From assembly GCA_011799875.1 (NCBI GenBank), contig CM022298.1, positions 499,485,357-499,549,356 on the forward strand: DNA of 64,000 nucleotides, written 5' to 3'. The notes under the pieces were generated by a model. The model did no database searches. It had not been told where the DNA came from and was given only the letters and a program-made list of their open reading frames with translations. This document shows positions 33,928 through 44,082 of the stretch, in pieces. Position 1 is the stretch's first letter. Every line of letters starts with the position of its first letter. Source of the DNA: Thinopyrum elongatum. Its lineage: Eukaryota > Streptophyta > Magnoliopsida > Poales > Poaceae. The translations under genes were made by a program, and so were the position numbers.

Positions 33928-36900
33928 GTGTCGTCGGCAGAAGGATCGATGGCTTGTTTGATCATCAACAACGACGTTGTTTCCGGGGAGACCTTCCTCC
34001 CCGGCCAACTGTTTGTATTCGGCGGCTTCGCTCTGCGTGCCAATTCAGTTGGTCACCTTGAGCAGATCGACAGCTACGCCCCTGGTCATCAGATCAGATT
34101 TGGGAGCCTGAATTACGTCGCTGATATCCGAGGAGACTTGATCTTCGAAGGATTCACGGCCTCGACCACTTTTCCTCATCTTCAAGAAGGCCACCCATCG
34201 GATCCGTCATCAGGCACCGCTCAAAGACCAACTACTACCCCTGCCCTGGCAATAGATCCAGGTAGGCCACCTCATCCGAAGATGGGATCTTAAAACCCAC
34301 CGGACCCTCTCCTCTCATGGAGCCCTTTGTCGAAGACCCAGAAGCAACTGTATGTTCGGCGAGCCTGGAATCAAGCAGGACCCTCCTTGTCATCGGAGAG
34401 CCGAACTCACCTCTGGAGGCCAACTCCGAACTCTCAAGGCCTGCGTCTGGTGAACACAACCTGGAAGAGTCTGCCATCCCCAGCTCCGCAGGTCCTCGGT
34501 TTCCCGTCCGGCCTTCACTCTTAAGTGAGGCCCTGGACTTAATGCGATCTCTCGCCATCATGGAGGTATCACCTCCGAATTACGCACAGCCCGAACTAGG
34601 GGCTGAGTGCAGGGAATTTTACATCCCACCCACCACCCACTTGATAGCCACTATCGAGGACTTAACCGATATACTCGACTACGCCTCCGAAGACATCGAC
34701 GGTATGGACGACGATGCCGGAGCCGAACCAGGCCAAAACTCGCCCATCACCGGACGTTGGACTGCCACTTCTACGTACGACGTGTACATGGTGGATACAC
34801 CCAGAGAGGAGGACGATGGCAATCAAGATCCGATCGAGGACAAGCCTGTCGAGGTACCACCGAAGCGTCGACGTCAGCGGCGCCGTTCACGATCGCGGCG
34901 GGAAAAAGAAAGTAATACCGGCACCTGAGACATTCACACTCCGGAGAATGCCGAAGACTCTGACAAACCCATTGAGCCTGCCGTAGAGCAGGATAATTGG
35001 GAAGAGGGATAAGTTAACCCCAATGAGCTAGTCGGGAATGAGGATTCGAAGGATAGTAACTATCTACCGATCTCCGAGGAGGATGCCAGCCTCGGCAACG
35101 AAGACTTCATCATGCCAGAGGAACCCCTCGAACAAGAGCACTTTAAGCGACAGCTCATCGCAACTGCGAGGAGCCTAAAAAAGAAACAGCAATAGCTTCA
35201 AGCCGAACAGGATACACTCAACGACAGATGGACCCAGGTCCTAGCTGTCGAGGAGTACGGCCTCAAACGCCCAACAAAGAGCTATCCGAAGTGTTGGCTA
35301 CTGCCCCAATTCGATGACGAGGCCCTAGAGCCAATACCGTCAAGATATAATCATGCTGATGAACCAGACCGACCACCATGTGGACGGGACAAAGCGGCCA
35401 CTCGTACCGAACACCAGCCCGCGCCGCCTCGTTGTCAAGGCAAAGAGACAGCAGCTCTGGGCTGCACCTACGACTTACGTCAGGACCTGGACAATAGAGC
35501 CGGCAAGACCAGATCAATATACGGATCAAGGGAGCGTGCTCCGACAAGAAATGACGGCCTTCAAGCTGGGCGCGAGCAGCATAACCGAACTCGGGCCAAA
35601 AACCAAACACGGATGTCATTCGAACTCCGTTGTGACGTTGCCCGATACAGGGGCGCCGCACACCCCTTGTGCTTTATCGATGAGGTAATGCAGCACCAAT
35701 TTCCAGAAGGGTTTAAACCCGTAAACATCAAATCATACGATGGAATGACATATCCTGCGGTATGGATTGAGGATTTTCTTCTCCATATTCACATGGCCCG
35801 CGGCGACGATCTCCACGCCATGAAATACCTCCCCCTAAAGCTGAAAGGACCAGCGCGACACTGGTTAAACAGCCTACCAGAGAACTCTATTGGTAGCTGG
35901 GAAGACTTGGAGGATGCCTTTAGAGACAACTTCCAAGGTACCTATGTCCGGCCTCCGGATGCCGATGACCTTAGTCATATAGTCCAGCAACCCGGTGAGT
36001 CAGCCCGCAAACTCTGGACTAGGTTCTTAATTAAAAAGAATCAAATCGTCGACTGTCCGGACGCCGAAGCCCTCGCGGCCTTTCAACATGGCGTCCGCGA
36101 CGAGTGGCTCGCCCGACACCTTGGTCGGGAAAAGCCGAAGTCTATGGCAGCTCTTACTGCACTCATGACCCGCTTCTGCGCAGGAGAGGACAGCTGGTTG
36201 GCTCGTAGAAGCAATAGTACCAGTGACCCTGGCACCTCCGAAGTCAGGGACGGCAATGGCAGGCCACGACGCAACAAACACAAGCGTCGAAACAATAACG
36301 AAGAAACTGAAGACACATCGGTTAACGCCGGATTCAGTGGCTCTAAATCCGGTCAGCGAAAGAAGCCATTCAAAGGAAATAAGGACGGTCCATCTAATTT
36401 GGACAAAATACTCGATTGGCCTTGCCAGATTCATGGCACCCCCGACAAGCCTGCCAACCACTCCAATAGAAATTGTTGGGTCTTCAAACAGGCCGGTAAG
36501 TTAAATACCGAACATAAGGGGAAAGGACCGCCAAGCGAGGACGATGACGAGCCCCGCCCATCGAACACAGGGGACAAAAGAAATTTCCCCCCTGAGGTGA
36601 AAATAGTGAACATGATATATGTCACGCATATCCCCAAAAGGGAGCGCAAGCGCGCACTAAGGGACGTCTACGCCGTAGAGCCTGTCGCCCCCAAATTCAA
36701 CCCATGGTCGGCTTGTCCGATCACCTTCGATCGCAGGGACCACCCGACCAGTATCCGTCACGGAGGTTCGGCGGCCCTGGTCCTCGATCCAATCATTGAC
36801 GGCTATCATCTGACTAGAGTCCTTATGGACGGCGGCAGCAGTCTCAACTTGATCTATCAAGACACTGTCCGCAAAATGGTTATTGACCCGTCAAGAATCA

Positions 36901-37328
36901 AGCCTAGTAACACCACCTTTAAAGGAGTGATACCCGGCGTCGAGGCCCGCTGTACGGGCTCATTAACATTGGAAGTAGTCTTCGGTTCACCGGACAATTT
37001 CCGAAGCGAAGACTTGATCTTATACATCGTCCCCTTCCGTAGTGGTTATCACGCACTGCTCGGACGTACTGCCTTCGCCCGCTTCAATGCAGTCCCGCAT
37101 TATGCTTACTTAAAGCTCAAGATGCCTGGACCCCGCGGCGTTATCACAGTCAATGGAAACATGGAACGCTCCCTCCGTACCGAGGAGCACACCGCGGCCC
37201 TTGCAGTCGAGGTACAGAGCGGCCTTATCAAGCCGAACACTTCATCCGCCATCAAGCCTCCGGACACTATTAAACGAGTCCGGCCTACTCTGCAGAATGA
37301 CAGCTCGGTCAATCCGGCGCTGGACTAG
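33928..37328 (+). pseudogene. gag-protease of Fa with nonsense codons
   Basis: One frame runs from about 34317 to 37328. It is interrupted by TGA at 34926-34928, TAA near 35010 and TAG near 35191, and is preceded by another frame (33928-34293). The gag core follows at 35690-36200 (MTYPAVWIEDFLLHIHMARGDD, LKLKGPARHWLNSLP, SWEDLEDAFRDNF). A Cys/His knuckle-like CQIHGTPDKPANHSNRNC follows near 36425. The aspartic protease has VLMDGGSSLNLIY near 36820 and HALLGRTAFARF near 37050. The last 571 codons are uninterrupted. It is homologous to gag-PR of T (VLMDGGSSINILY). No RT frame follows, so this copy depends on enzymes made elsewhere. Confidence 0.85.
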
Positions 37329-38599
37329 CAGTTTTGCCTCCATCCACCGCCCCATCTAATAGTGGCATATGTACCACGTGTGCATAACTACGCACTCAAA
37401 ATACCTTGGGCGACGACGGAGGCACTCCGCGGACGAGGTCCATAAATACGGCTCGACCTTATTCGGACCTTAATCTCCCTCTTCTTTTTTCTCTTTTCTC
37501 TCCTATTACAGGTTCTTTAAAACCTAAAGTCACTTTACGGTGGCACAGGGCCCTTTCCCAGGCCCCTGCTATATACATGATCGTCGATCCTTTCAAAGGA
37601 TCCTCCACCAAGGCAAAAAGCGGCGCAGACATGCGGCAGGATGTCCAAAGGATCTTCATGATACCTTTTCTTTTTTAGGACCTGTATACAGCTTTCCCTT
37701 GTTCTCAAATTCTTGGCATGTAAAATAGCCCTGATGCTTATCGCATCATCTGTAAAAGCATGTTTTGACGTATCAATCAGACTATAATGGAAAACAGTTT
37801 TTACCAACCCTATTCGGTATTGGTTTATTTCATAATATGTATTCCCTCTTCATGTCAGATTGGTGTATACACTTTGGCATAGCTTAAAATGCCAGGGGCT
37901 CTATTCGGCCACCTATATTTTCAACAAAAAAAAAGAAGTCCAAACGCTTTTAGAGTAAACTTCGGCGTCCCGAACATTGCATTATATGCATTAGCTCCGA
38001 AACATGTCTTTAGTCAATAGTTGGGTTGCCCGGCTCCTGTGGTTACTACCTTATGTTCCGCTCGTTCGGCTAGGGTAGTAAAGGGAGAACTACTGCGATT
38101 GTGTTTTTGGCTCGTCTGGTCAAACACCTCAGTAGGGAAAGCCGAAAACTGACTGTCATGGTGTGGCGAGAGCTGGTCAGCTATTCGGCGACTTGCTATA
38201 AATCTTTTGCGATTTCTTCCGTATTATGCGAAGGACTGGCCTCTATCCGGTCATGTGCTTAAGGCATCCCAGTTCGGATAGCCGCATACGCACCAGGGGC
38301 TAGTACTTAGCCCCACTGTCAAACTCCTATGGCTAAGTGAAAGTGATAAAGCCCCATAGTCTGATTGCCTAGTTCGCCTATGCAGACACCTCCTTCACGG
38401 ACCAAGACGTTGGGTCAAGAGTGATCATGCGTTATTCCGAACACCCCCGTAGTATCTACGTGGGGGCTGAAGCCGACGACTGGCAAACTTTCAAGATAAC
38501 AAAATACGGCCGCACAGGAGGCAAGCAATTCCAAATAAAGACATAAATATATTACAAAGCCTTGGTTTATAAAACAACGTCTGGGTAGCTCGGATACAT
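37329..38599 (+). other. Spacer between gag-PR and the antisense gene of Fa
   Basis: About 1.3 kb with no supported frame and no RT or integrase remnants visible. It contains a pyrimidine-rich tract ending in TTACAG (37470-37511), which could be an acceptor site. The antisense transcript presumably terminates here. Confidence 0.6.
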
Positions 38600-41500
38600 T
38601 CACTCAAATATTGTATCCTTTGAGCATTGGCCCTCTATTAATCGGGCACCCTCAAGGACGTCTTCAAAATACCGCTCTGGCTTGCGGTGGTCCTTGCCTT
38701 CGGGTGGGCCCTCGACCGCCACGACGGCGGCCTTCATCTTTGCCCAGTGCATTTTGACACGGGCAAAGGCCATCCGCGCACCTTCTATGCACGCCGAGCG
38801 CTTGACAGCTTCAATCCTGGGCAGCGCGTCGGCAAGTCGCTGCACCAGGCCGAAGTAGCTGCTAGGAATGGGTTCGGTTGGCCACAGCCGGACTATGACG
38901 TCCTTCGTGGCCAATCCGAACATCCTGTGCAGCTCTGCGAGTTGCATCATGTGGTTGTTCAACAGCGCCGGACGCTCCGACGCCGCGAACTGTGACCAGA
39001 AGAGCTTCTCCGTCGTGTGCCCCTCCTGGGCCCGAAAGAACTGCGCGGCGTCGGCGGCACTCTTCGAAAGATCCGTAAATGCGTCTGGAGAACTCCACAG
39101 TCGAGTGAGCAAGGCATATCTTTGACCGCCAAATATAGTCTGCAAAAGAAAGGGCTTACCAGCCGCTATCTGTTTGGATTGCCGGATTTCCTTGCGAGCT
39201 GCCCGAGACTCGGTCCTCGCCTCCTTGGCCTCTTGGAGGGCCTTGGCGAGTTCGGCCGCCTGGGCCTTATTCTTCTCCTCCAAAGACTCGCACTGGCCGG
39301 TGGCGTCCTTGAGCTCTTGCTCCACTTCGGTCACCCTCTCCTTGTACTGGTGGCGGGCGACCTGTTCGGACTTTAAATCTGCAGCCGCTTTGTCTGCGGC
39401 CACTTTGCTCGCCTTTGCCTCCTCCTTGGCTTGGGCAAGGGCACTCTTGAGGGTTTCGACCTCGGCCGCGCTGCCTGCAATCATACACATAGTAGCGCAT
39501 GAGTCTAAACTCAGAATTTGCATATTAATTCAGGCATGTGTGAGATATTTCAAACATACCTTGCGCCTCATCGAATCGCTTGTTCATGCGGTCGATATCA
39601 TCATCAGCCAGCTGCAGCCTCCGCTTAAGAACGGAAACTTCAGCGGCCTGGGCGGTTACCATCAACATGGAAGCCTGTCATACAATATAAAAGTGCATCA
39701 CCTCTTTCGAATACTATATGATGCTCTGTCCAGTTTTTTCAAAACTAGACAGAGTCTCAGGGGCTACTATCTATGCACAGGTCTGTCCCGTTATAAAAAG
39801 CGTCTAGAGCATTATGTCGCATACCTCGAAGCTTGTTAACAGGCTGGTGAAGGCTTCATTCAGCCCGCTCTTGGCGGACTGAATCTTCTCAACCACCACA
39901 CCCATCAGGGTGCGGTGCTCCTCCATGATGGCAGCACGTCGTAGTGCTTCCACCAAGGTATTCGGCGCCTCCGAATTAGTGGAGGCTGCCGTCGGAGCTG
40001 ATTCTCCCCCCTCCTTCGAAGGGGGCTGCTCGCCTAACTCCGGGGCCACATTGGTCTCCGGAATGATGTCCGGCTGGGGGCCATATTGCTCAGGGCCTCC
40101 GCTGTCTGTCGCCATGAGGGTCGCCCCCTCCATGTCTTTGATAGCCGAGGTATTGTCCTCGAGTGCCTTCTCGGCAGCATCGCTCGCCCCTCCGTGGCCA
40201 GGAGAGGTCCTTTGGGACAACACCTCGGTGTCATCCACGGTGATCGGCGAAGGGGCTCACAGTGGTGTCTCGCTCTCTGCCATCTCGGGCGGCAGAGAAC
40301 TCCCTTCAGACAGCGATGGTTGGGGGAGGTCGCGGGCTGGGCTGATACACACGAAATGACATGTTATATTACAACCAGAACAGACCGAATATTTGCTGAG
40401 TATCCTTTTCGACACTTACGATTCGGCCAGGGGTTTTTCCGTGAGGCGCCTCTTGGGGGTGTGTTCGACGTCTGTATCCGAATCGTCTGAGAGGGTTATC
40501 TTCTCCCTCTTGGACGCCCCCTCCTCCAGGTCTGCGGAGGCGGCCCTTTTCTTCTTTCCCCCCTTTAGGGGAGAACCACTTTCCGCCTCCTCCTTCTCTT
40601 CATCTTCATCCCCTTCGTGGTTGGAGTGGGCTATGGTTTCTCCGGACACTGCGTCCGAAGTACCTTTACGGCGGAGGCCGCCTTTGGCCTCCTTGCCCTT
40701 CTTCTTGGTCTTCTTCTCCGGCACCTGATACGGCGCCGGAACCAGAATCCTCGTTAGCAGAGGATTGGCTGGGTCTTCAGGTAGTGGAGCCGAACACTTG
40801 ATCCACTCCGCCTTCACTATCCAGCCTGAATGAAAGAATGAAAATCTCAGTATAAACTTTGATTTATTTACCGAAAAGTGTGTTCGAAATTAAAATACTT
40901 ACCGGTGTGGCCGGATTCTCGATGTCAAGACCGATGTCTTCGGTCTTCTTTGGCCACGTCTTCTGGACCTTGAAGAGCAACTTCCAGATCTCTTCGTGCG
41001 TTGTACCGAAGAAGCGCTGCAGGGTCCGGGGACCTTCCAGATTGAACTCCCACTTATGGAGAGGCCGGAGTTGGCAAGGGAGGATCCGGCGGGAAAGCAT
41101 CACCTGAATCACGTCAGTGAGACTGGTATTCTTGCTTATCATATTTTTTATGCGCTTCTGCAGCATCATCACTTCCGTGGTCGACCCCCAGTCCAGACCC
41201 TTGTTGGTCCACGACGCGAGCCGCATTGGGGGTCCGGATCTAAACTCAGGAGTGGCCGCCCACCTGGCGCCGCGAGGTTCGGTGATATAGAACCACTCCT
41301 GCTGCCACACCTTGACAGTCTCCACGAAGGCCCCTTTAGGCCAGGTGGTGTTGGGGAGCTTGCTCACCATGGCGCCGCCGCACTCTGCATGTTGCTCGTC
41401 GACCACCTTCGGCTTCACATTGAAGACTTTTAGCCATAGGCCGAAGTGTGGGGGGATGCGGAGTAGCGCCTCGCACACGACGATAAACGCCGAGATGTGG

Positions 41501-41772
41501 AGGAAAGAATTTGGGGCTAGATCATGGAAATCTAGCCCGTAGTAGAACATGAGGCCGCGGACAAAGGGGTGGAGGGGAAACCCTAGTTCGAGGAGGAAAT
41601 GGGGTATGAATACAACCCTTTCGCCGGGCTCCGGAGTGGGTGTGACTTGATCCTTGATAGGGAGCCTGTGCGCGATCTCCGCGGACAGATATCCCGCCCC
41701 CCGGAGCTCCTTGATGTCCTTCTCCGTGACGGAGGAGGCCTCCCACTTGCCCTTCGAGCCAGATCCGGACAT
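38600..41772 (-). pseudogene. Five-exon antisense gene of Fa (gypsy-type transposon domain plus coiled coil)
   Basis: Exons on the minus strand: 41772-40903, 40825-40420, 40341-39825, 39674-39560 and 39474-38600. All four introns have GT...AG ends (77, 78, 150 and 85 nt; donors GTAAGT, GTAAGT, GTATGC, GTATGT). Exon 1 (290 codons) resembles the plant 'putative gypsy type transposon' domain (PHFLLELGFPLHPF, LAPNSFLHISAF). Exon 2 is Lys-rich, a nuclear-signal candidate. Exons 4-5 form a long Ala/Glu/Lys coiled coil, then a globular C-terminus. Exons 2-5 join in frame; exon 1 to 2 is one base out. TGA at 40259-40257 interrupts exon 3. Similar antisense ORFs are known in Tat-lineage elements (for example Grande); their role is unknown. 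T carries a homologous gene. Confidence 0.75.
39140..39159 (-). other. 20-nt intron remnant in exon 5 of the Fa antisense gene
   Basis: Minus strand GTAAGCCCTTTCTTTTGCAG has a full donor, pyrimidine tract and acceptor but is far too short to splice. T has a 77-nt intron (52277-52353) at the equivalent place, between coiled coil and C-terminal domain, in the same phase. Confidence 0.5.
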
Positions 41773-41884
41773 GACTGTAGAGGTTGGCGGCGGTGGGAAA
41801 GATTGAAGCTTGGGCGCTGGAGCTTGAGGATGGGAAAACGGGAGAAGGAAGAAGGTGTGGGGAGAAAAGATGGATCTTTATCCA

Positions 41885-41894
41885 CTTATATAGG
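41885..41894 (-). promoter_or_regulatory. TATA box of the Fa antisense gene
   Basis: Minus-strand CCTATATAAG lies about 115 bp upstream of the ATG at 41772. It is inside the element, not the LTR, so the antisense gene appears to have its own promoter. Confidence 0.65.
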
Positions 41895-42305
41895 CAGTAA
41901 ATATCAGCCCCCCCTCAAGCCTTAAAACTCGCCTGTTCCCAAGGGGTCGTGCGAATGGCATGGTTGGATTACCCAAACCCGTATTGATGAGGATCCCGCA
42001 ATAAGTGGGCACTATCTCCGCTTTGACGAGACGTGTCGATAGAGGCCGTATCTTGAAATGTGAAGCGGGAGACCAAAAAATGGTTCGGGATGATAAAGAG
42101 GCTAGATGTGATGTTTCGCCGAGAAAGCTGTCAGTTGATAGACATTACTTTGACTAAGCATTTTACCTCCATGGTTGAGGGTTGTGACTGACATGCAGAG
42201 CCGGATATAGTTCTTTTATTCGGAAGATTGCTTTGAAGTTTTCAGAGGAGGAACCCGCCTTGCAATGACAATCTACGTGCCGGATACATCGCCATTGAAG
42301 ACTGG
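41895..42305. other. Region between the antisense promoter and the Fa polypurine tract
   Basis: No frame is supported. It would hold upstream elements of the antisense promoter. Confidence 0.5.
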
Positions 42306-42317
42306 TTCAGGGGCTAC
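42306..42317 (+). promoter_or_regulatory. Polypurine tract of Fa
   Basis: TTCAGGGGCTAC directly precedes the 3' LTR start TGAGGGAGTTC. Confidence 0.65.
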
Positions 42318-42779
42318 TGAGGGAGTTCTGGATTAAGGGGTCCTCAGGTGGTCGGGCTATGAAACATGGGCCGGACTGATGGGCCGTGAAGATACAAGGC
42401 AGAAGACCTTTCCTCGTGTCCGGGTGGGACTCTCCTTTGCGTGGATGGCAAGTTTGGCGTCTAGATGTATATTTTCCTTCCTCTGTACAACCCTAGCCCC
42501 CTCCGGTGTCTATATAAACCGGAGGGTTTAGTCCGTAGAGGCTATCATAACTCCCATAGGCTAGACATCTAGGGTTTAGCCATCACGATCTCGAGGTAGA
42601 TCAACTCTTGTAACCCCCATACTCATCAAATACAATCAAGCAGGACGTAGGGTTTTACCTCCATTAAGAGGGCCCGAACCTGGGTAAACATCATGTTCCC
42701 TTTGTCCCTTGTTACCTTCGATCCTCAGACACACAGTTCGGGACCCCCTACCCGAGATCAGCCGGTTTTGACACCGACA
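42318..42779 (+). repeat. 3' LTR of Fa
   Basis: 462 bp ending ACACCGACA, followed by the target duplication CCAAC. It differs from the 5' copy by about 10 substitutions and the 13-bp deletion between CTCTGTA repeats. Confidence 0.9.
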
Positions 42780-42784
42780 CCAAC

Positions 42785-43255
42785 CTTCTCTCTAGCAAGT
42801 AAACACTTCGCAATGAATAGAGCAAAATAATGCACAGAAGGAAACTGCAGGCTAGTGGCGATGACACTCGATACCCCTCTCTCATCTCCAACTGACAGAG
42901 TACGATAAAAGTCCTCAAACTCTGCAGGCCTAGGCTCTCTTATTTCCCCGTCAGAAGAGATCAAGCATATATCACAAATTTCAGTAAGTGGTATCTGACA
43001 GGTTTCAGCATATAAATTAAACTGCACCTCAGGAGGGTTATTCCTACTCAGAAAATGAAGGCTTTGCACAAAGGAATTTGTAAGGAGATGGTATTGTTCA
43101 CACTCAGCTGCGATGAAGTCGGTGAGACCAGCATTAGCAGCAAATTGTGCGAACTCTTGACGGATCCCGGCTCCATCCATGAAGGGGTTGTGCGGCCATT
43201 CGCACGGCCGCACCTCCGCCATTCTTCGGGTGTGGAGATCATTGTTCGATGACAT
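42785..43255 (-). pseudogene. ORF-B, N-terminal half (split by Fa)
   Basis: It starts at ATG 43255, 41 bases after the acceptor of the conserved 5' UTR intron. The frame is open for 157 codons to the Fa insertion. Blocks: NPFMDGAGIRQEFAQFAANAGL, QIPLTEICDIC and SLQFPSVHYFALFIAKCLL. These align with ORF-A (NEFMVSAGIKEDFEQYV, CKIPFWGS, IHFPSIHYFALFNGKC) at low identity. It lacks the Ser-rich ORF-A N-terminus and starts MSSNNDLHTRRMAEVRP instead. Function unknown. Confidence 0.75.
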
Positions 43256-44082
43256 CCCAATGACTCCCTTGGAGCTCTTTTAGGAAGCAAACTTCCTAAA
43301 GAAACTCATCTTATTCCTATGAACAAAATTCTGAAAACTTTAGTCCACAAAATTTTTATCAACAAAACTTCACAAGATTGGTAGTAACTACTCATAGGGA
43401 TGCATAGAGGCCATATTGAGCATTCAAACTACTTAGAACTCTAAGAATTCAACATGCAAGCTCATCAGCAGCAACACCAAGAGTAGCTAATTATTCGAAA
43501 TATAATCCACTAAAGCAAAAACTAATTGGACCAATGGAGGAGTCACATACCAAGTAGCAATCCCCCAAAACAGTTTCAGAAATGGAGCTTCGAGCAAAGA
43601 GATCGAAATCCGCGGGTTTGAGAGCAAGAACACGAGAGAGAGAGAGCAATGGTGATTTTTTTCTGGAGGTAGGTGATGACATGGGCTAAAGAGATAAGTG
43701 AGGGGGACCACAACCCACCAGGGCGTGCCTGGGGCTGCTGGCGCGCCCAGGTGGGTTGTGCCCACCTGGTGCACCCCCTCTGATGTTATTTGCATAAAAA
43801 ATTCTTAAATATTAAAAAAAATGTATTAAATTTTTAGGGCATTCTGAGAACTTTTATTTTTGGGTCATTTTTTATTGCACGGGAAATTCAGAAAATAGAC
43901 AAAACATGGCATTTTATTTTATTTAACTAAGAAAAACAGAAAACAAACATTGGAAACAGAAAGTTGTGCTTACTAAATTCATCAACTTCATACCTCTCAA
44001 AAGTGATCCATTAATAAGGTTGATCAAGTCTTATTAACAACCACTTTCGATTAGCATGAAACCAAAGAACTTTCGTAAAACA
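43256..44082 (-). promoter_or_regulatory. Intergenic promoter-like region of C with 5' UTR intron
   Basis: Minus-strand homologue of 19669-20463: a GC-rich inverted repeat (43718-43785), a CT-repeat leader, and a candidate intron 43550-43296 (donor CTTG|GTATGTGAC, acceptor TTTCTTTAG|GAA, 255 nt). No clear TATA box. Confidence 0.5.

Larger units (their letters stand above)
33427..42779 (+). mobile_element. Non-autonomous Tat-type element Fa (Fatima-like)
   Basis: LTRs are 33427-33901 (475 bp) and 42318-42779 (462 bp), differing by about 10 substitutions and one 13-bp indel. The target duplication CCAAC is perfect (33422-33426, 42780-42784). The interior has gag-protease on the plus strand, no RT, RNase H or integrase, then a spliced gene on the opposite strand. 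That layout (gag-PR, antisense extra ORF before the 3' LTR) is the Tat lineage pattern without pol. The LTR start TGAGGGAGTCCTGGATTA is what I remember for Fatima. Confidence 0.88.

Noticed and set aside
37329..38599. Search for hidden RT or integrase remnants in Fa
   Set aside because: No YxDD, HHCC or DDE-like motifs in any frame that I could see; the gap appears to be a genuine absence.
38687..41925. Plus-strand ORFs opposite the Fa antisense exons
   Set aside because: They mirror the real minus-strand exons in GC-rich sequence and have no recognisable motifs or splice logic.
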